From: Xenopus tropicalis
Lineage: Eukaryota; Chordata; Amphibia; Anura; Pipidae
Assembly (NCBI RefSeq): GCF_000004195.4
Contig: NC_030677.2
Location: 103,576,329 to 103,640,328, forward strand
DNA: 64,000 bases
Reading direction: 5' to 3'
Within the stretch, counting starts at the first letter, position 1, and each line of letters opens with the position of its first letter. Position numbers and translations under genes: made by a program. A model generated the notes under the pieces. The model was not told the origin of the DNA, ran no database searches, and saw nothing but the letters and a program-made list of their open reading frames with translations. Of the stretch, positions 59,030 to 64,000 are shown piece by piece.

Positions 59030-59584
59030 GATGCTCTCTGTAGTGTGACTGCAGGCTCAATGACACAAAATGGCTGCAAGTCGCACATGTCACGAGATTA
59101 CAAAGTCGCTACAAAATGGCCACAAGTCGCGAGATTACAAAGTCGTGACAAATAAGTCGCCAAAATATACCTAGTAATGTATTTGTGCGACTAAATATTT
59201 ACCGCTACAGTACTGCATATTATGGCGAAATTCCATACATGCCAAGACTTAAGTAAAATTTCGTAAAAAAACACATACTTGAATAAATAACACTGCTAAG
59301 TCCATATTTTATTGCCAAAAGCTCATTAACTGTACTTTTCTATAATTATCGCCTGCCTGAAGTAGGTGTTAATTTTTGCATAGACCAATGCGATATTTAG
59401 TGCGCCTAAGTGTTTGTGAATCATGCGTTCGTTAACGCATGCGGTCGCGCGAAATTTAACGCATGCGATACGCGACTTAACACACGCGGTAATACTGTTG
59501 TGAATCGCGCGCTAATTGTCGCGTCTTATTTAACACAAAAAAAGTGTGATAAAATTTATCGCACTTTAGTGAATCAACCCCCAT

Positions 59585-60921
59585 ATCTCTTCCTAGCTAG
59601 ACCTGCTAAAACCGGAAGCTTTTTTTCAGCTTGCCTTTAGATGAGGTTCCAGGAGAGGGTGTGTGTGGGCAGTGGTACTTACTTAGTGTCATTTATTATG
59701 AGAGCTGTTAGAGCTGTAAGTAGTGAAGAAATGCACTTGTTGATTTTATGGGGTCTTCTGTAGTTCTTAGATATATGGCTGACCTGTGTGCTACAGTACA
59801 GACAGAGATAAATCAAGAGGAATAACACAAGCGGCTAAAAATTCCTCCGTTCAGGCGCAAAAATAACTTTTTTTTTAATTTAATAGAAAAACTCAGATTG
59901 TGGATTCCAAAACAATGATTCTAGGATTTGGAATTATTTCTTAGGGTGACATGTCCCCTTTAATTAGGGAACTAGTTAACAACCTTTTTCCTTTCACATT
60001 TACTTTAAAAATGTTATTTTTTCCAATTAGTTTTTTCCTCAACGGGTTAACAACTGCTATGTGTTTTTCCCTTTTCATGGGATGGTGATCCTTCTGGCTC
60101 CCCCATCTTGAGTAAGGAGCAATCAATATAATTTTCAGTGCAATCTGTGCAGGGGGTCCCAGGGGCTTAATGTGCTTTACTAAGGTGCGTGCTTCCTGCA
60201 CAGCAGCTTCTATTAGCTTAACACTTGTGTGAAATTAATTAGACACTTGTTTTGGTGTGTGCATGGGGAGAAAGGTGGTTGCTGCTCTCATTTTATTGGG
60301 GGGGCAATGATGTTATTTGTTAAGTAACTATTTCTCTGTGTCCTCATCAGGACAGTGTTTATCATCTGTATGATAAGCAATATAAAAATCTTAAACTCAC
60401 ATTTGACAATTATTAAATGCATCCTCATAGCTGTTAAATATTGCTATAAAATGCATTGGCCCCATAGACTTTTTGCCACACTTAATAAAAAAAAATAAAA
60501 AAATCAATTAGATATTTTTAAGAAATAAAACGAAATGGAACACATGGACATACAGAAATAATTTCCTCATATATGTAATCCCTGCTCGTATGCATTCTAT
60601 AATGTATATAACCATTTCATTTATTTCCATATATTGCGTATCCTTTCTATGATTAAACCAATCATTGTTTTTAAGTGTGATATTGCTTAGAAAGCTAAGG
60701 ACAAGCCGGAGCTTGGTCATTAATATATAGTTAATTGGTGACACTTCATTGAGCACACGCCAAAACCTTTTTCACCTATTGATCACATCTTCTTGTTCTC
60801 TGTTGAAGTAAGTGGCATGATTTTCTATAGAGAATTCACAACCAGAACAGTTTGTCATGTAATATTGTAAGCAAAAGCTATAAGTTAACCTAAATCGATT
60901 TAACAGTTGTGCTCTCTAGAC
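59585..60921. other. Gap, nothing firmly recognised
   Basis: No supported gene. A CCCCTTTAATTAGG word near 59954 could be a T2 end. Confidence 0.45.
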
Positions 60922-61059
60922 CAGGTATCCCCAACCTTTTTTACTCATGAGCGGCACTCAGATTGTAAAAAGCGTTGGTGAGCCAGAAATGTAAATATGG
61001 GCCCCTGGGAGCCACAACAAAGACTATGTTGTTCACGAGCCATTGGTTGGGGATCACTG
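60922..61059. mobile_element. hAT-type MITE, 138 bp
   Basis: CAGGTATCCCCAACC and GGTTGGGGATCACTG are inverted ends of hAT type. ACTCATGAGCGGCACTCAG and GTTCACGAGCCATTGG form a second inner pair. I do not see a convincing 8-bp duplication. It is probably an internally deleted relative of the elements at 19365 and 28215. Confidence 0.75.
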
Positions 61060-63098
61060 CTTAAATTTCCAGTTTTAAGACCAGAATTTAATCTCTTAAA
61101 GTTATCAGGGGCATCTTTTTTCCACCTGCTGAGGTTCACATGTTATGTGGCATGAGTGACCCTTGCTAAAATAACTGATGTACTGACCATTTTTGAGCTG
61201 AACAAAATGCTCAAAATCACTACTCCATTATCTTGTAAGACAATTGTTTGCATCCCAGTGCTGACTGCAACTCCAATTTCATTCTCCTTTTATCTGTCCA
61301 TAAAATATTGAGAGTCAGTTAACGAACAGGTATTAGACTGTCCTTTCACTGACAAACAATTTATAGACAGCTAGAAGGAAAATGGAGCTGCAGTCAGTGT
61401 TCTAAGCCAAATCTGAGACAAATTGAGATAATCGCCTCGCCCACAAGCTCATTGCAGACAATTGGTGCACAAGTAAATACAGTGGTGCCTCCAAGTATAT
61501 TGTCCAACAACAAAGCACTTGCAATCACATTGTCTGACATTTTCCTTAGGGATTGCAAAGAAATGTAGCCTGCCTCTAATCATTATTGTCTCTGTATTTA
61601 CATGTGACATATGTTTATGCTGCAATCCACAGTCTGGCTCATTATGATCACCATTAGTCTTAAATGTACTCTACGCCAGTGATATGTATGCAACATTCAC
61701 AAAATTTTGTTTGGTGCACCTTTTTATGAACATTGTATACCGGATGTGCAGCACAGTGGACTGTCCACACAAGAACTAAATGAAGCATCCTTGCATTTAG
61801 TTTTAATAAATGTCAGCAAAGTGAATTCATTTAATTGCACGCAGGCATACAAAAATTTCTGCCTATAAAATGTGTGAATACTGCAAACCCAGCTGCATGA
61901 GGTGTCTCCAAGCATAAGAGAAGAGAATAAAGTGCCTTCCTGTTGTGAAGTATTTCTGTATACTGTACTATATAGATTCTGTCACAACACATTTAGGAAA
62001 GCTTATTAGAAATGGTGTACTGGAGAGCATATTCTTTGTGTGTTAAATAATTCTGTATTTGTCAAATACTGGCAGCTGCAGCCTTCATGGAATATTTGAG
62101 GCTGCTTTTCATTTTTTCTAGATTCATTTTTCATCACTTAGGGTACCATTTACTAACGGTCTGATTTTTTTTTCTTCCATTTGGATTTTTTAGAAAAAAA
62201 CAAAACAGCTAAAAACAATTGGCCAGCTAAAACTTGTAGACATTATGTAGACGTCAATGGCAGATGAGTTTGTTGCGAAACTTTTGGTTTTCTGTTTTTT
62301 TTGTATAACAATTCAAAAAAGTAGAGATTTTGGTGCCACAATTACAAATAGTCACAGTGTTGCAACTTTTCTCCATCTTTTTCCCACACATACTTTTTCA
62401 GTTCAGACATTTGTGGAAATTAGTGTAATCAAATTTTTAAAAAGAAAAAATAAGAAGCAGGGCAGTGGGAGCCACGTGTCAGAGGCAGGTAAACTGATAG
62501 TGGAAACTGGGAAAAGGTAAGGTTTAAAACCAGTTCTTTTCATCTGTTTACACCACTGGAAATCCAAGTAATAAAGACTTTAATAAATGTAAATAAAGGT
62601 TAACATAATACTGTTATTTTATGCAAGAATGATATTACCTTCATTGAGGAGATGAGCAGAATTTAGACTTTAGACTGTGGTTGCAGTGAATGGAACGTAC
62701 GTAAATTTTTCTAAAGCATTTGATACGAGATGCAACAGACTGTTACTTGGGAAACTAAATACTACAGGTGTAGGATCCGTTACCTGGAAACCTGTTGTCC
62801 ACAAAGCTCCGTGTTAGGGGAAGCCCATCTCCCGCAGACTCCACTTTAATCAAATAATTCATATTTTTAAAAATAATTCCCTTTTCTCTGTAATAATAAA
62901 ACAGTACCTTGCACTTGATCCCAACTAAGATATAATTAATCCTTATTGGTAATAAAATATTGCCTTTAAGAGGGTCTATGAATGTGCACATTACCCAGGG
63001 TTACAGTAATATCTAGGGCTTTAGTAAGTTTTCTGTGTTTTACGTGTATTAACTTGTGAGACACACAAGAATTTGCACGTAAACACATATATAAATTA
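61060..63098. other. Gap with one MITE copy
   Basis: A left part of the palindromic CAGGTATGGGA MITE lies at about 62765-62949 (CAGGTGTAGGATCCGTTACC, TAATAAAACAGTACCTTGCA). A GGTACCATTTACTAACGGTC motif near 62141 is typical of another unassigned repeat. No supported gene. Confidence 0.5.
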
Positions 63099-63412
63099 GG
63101 GATGCACCAAATCCAGAATTCGGTTCGAGATTCCGCCTTTTTCAGCTGGATTCGGATTCGGCCGAATCCATGCTCCTGGCCGAACCAAATCTGAATCCTA
63201 AAAATCATGTGACTATTTGTCACGCAAACATGGAAGTTGAAAATGTAACCCTTCCGTACCCTAATTAGCATATGCTAATGAAGATGTAACCCTTCCATAA
63301 CTTAATTAGCATACGCTAATTATGATTCGGATTCGGTTCAATATTCGGCTGAATACTTTAAGAAGGATTCTGGGGTTTGGCCGAATCCAAAAAAGTGGAT
63401 TCTGTGCATCAC
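63099..63412. mobile_element. GGGATGCACC-type PIF/Harbinger MITE, complete
   Basis: GGGATGCACCAAATCCAG and TGGATTCTGTGCATCAC are inverted ends. TTA precedes and TAA follows. Interior: GGATTCGGATTCGGCCGAAT. An internal segment with TGTAACCCTTCC and TAATTAGCATA..GCTAAT is duplicated in tandem (63243-63325). Confidence 0.8.
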
Positions 63413-64000
63413 TAATATATATGTAAAAACAGAAGTGACTGCATTGGTTTTTGAATAGGTAGGGCCGTCTTAGGGACAGTATATCTTTAACTTCTGCTAA
63501 AGCTTTCAAACAGTATTCCTAACAAATAATGTAAAAGCAGCACGACTGCATTTCTAATATGCAAACCAACATTAATCACACACCAGCCATTCGCGCGGAT
63601 CGTTCATGATCCAGTCGCACAGTGTGTTCCCCCCATGGAATGATCACTCATGTTACACAGTCTGGCTTGTCATTCTTGCTTGGAGGTGCGTGGATGTTAT
63701 TTCTGCCTCTAGACTCCCTGGAGATGGTTACATAAAATTAAAATCAGATTAACTCGGGACAATTAATCCTGCAGCAATATGTTTTTTTACAAGTCAATAC
63801 GGAAAATCTAATCAAATATTAATAATGTTCTGGCATTTCTTGCCCAATATTCTTTTTAAATAAAAGCCTTTTTAAAAGTTAAAGTTCAGTTGGCAACTGG
63901 CAGTATATTAAGGATGTTCAATGTTGGAAGTAGAGATACACCAGTTGCAGCAGGGTGTGCGGAGGCCCTAGAACAGGTCATAAAAGATACACAGATTCAT
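63413..64000. other. Gap, nothing recognised
   Basis: No supported gene or element. Confidence 0.45.

Larger units (their letters stand above)
56774..59581 (-). mobile_element. Harbinger-like DNA transposon, copy 2, complete
   Basis: A 2,808-bp element with inverted ends GGGGCTGATTCACTAAAGTG (left) and CACTTTAGTGAATCAACCCC (right), one mismatch. A 3-bp direct repeat CAT flanks it (56771-56773 and 59582-59584). Subterminal zones are full of CG-rich words (TTACGCACGCGACAAT). It encodes a two-exon Myb-like gene on the minus strand and no transposase, so it depends on a partner element. Between 56774 and 57630 I see no second gene, only AT-rich DNA with a G14 run (57152-57165). Confidence 0.75.

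Noticed and set aside
62401..62487. Possible 87-bp exon between TACTTTTTCAG and CAG|GTAAAC
   Set aside because: Open in one frame only, needs phase 1, and encodes low-complexity basic sequence. Likely chance.
1..64000. CRISPR arrays, rRNA, tRNA, bacterial operons or an intact viral genome
   Set aside because: None seen. Tandem arrays here lack spacers, no cloverleaf was recognised, and the only LTR is solo with no coding interior.

Overview
This is non-coding vertebrate DNA, almost certainly from a frog of the genus Xenopus. The window is packed with short inverted-repeat transposons (MITEs). Many have TTAA-AGG... ends, as in the Xenopus T2 family. There are also PIF/Harbinger-type MITEs with TWA target duplications, hAT-type MITEs, a very common palindromic MITE with ends reading CAGGTATGGGAYC...TTATCC, and 5'-truncated CR1-type LINEs. 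I cannot decide between X. tropicalis and X. laevis from the sequence. There are no bacterial-style genes, rRNA or tRNA genes, and no CRISPR arrays.

Layout. 1-1.4 kb: right part of a Harbinger-like element encoding a Myb/SANT-like exon. 1.75-9 kb: three related GC-rich T2-type MITEs, a CR1 LINE carrying two later insertions, and several palindromic MITE copies. 9.8-10.9 kb: a DNA element with a minisatellite and a perfect-looking 155-bp hairpin. 14.1-15.8 kb: a broken CR1 LINE with esterase-domain (ORF1) and ORF2 remnants. 18-39 kb: scattered MITEs plus three small candidate exons of an unidentified host gene on the + strand (24446-24510, 30100-30186, 35803-35844). All have canonical splice sites and join in phase 0, so the region is probably intronic to a large gene. 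39-47 kb: mostly unremarkable DNA. 47.5-48.3 kb: an 821-bp solo LTR inserted in a MITE. 50.4-53.2 kb: two further members of the minisatellite element family. 55.7-56.2 kb: a complete hAT MITE with its own minisatellite. 56.8-59.6 kb: a complete 2.8-kb Harbinger-like element with a two-exon gene. 59.6-64 kb: further MITEs.

The most notable points are these. (1) The two Harbinger-like copies share about 98% identical intron DNA, but their Myb-like DNA-binding exon differs at about 15% of bases and 18 of 82 residues. (2) One element family carries different minisatellites in different copies, and one copy has a symmetric hairpin core with a central CRE and outward-facing TATA-like boxes. (3) The candidate host exons.
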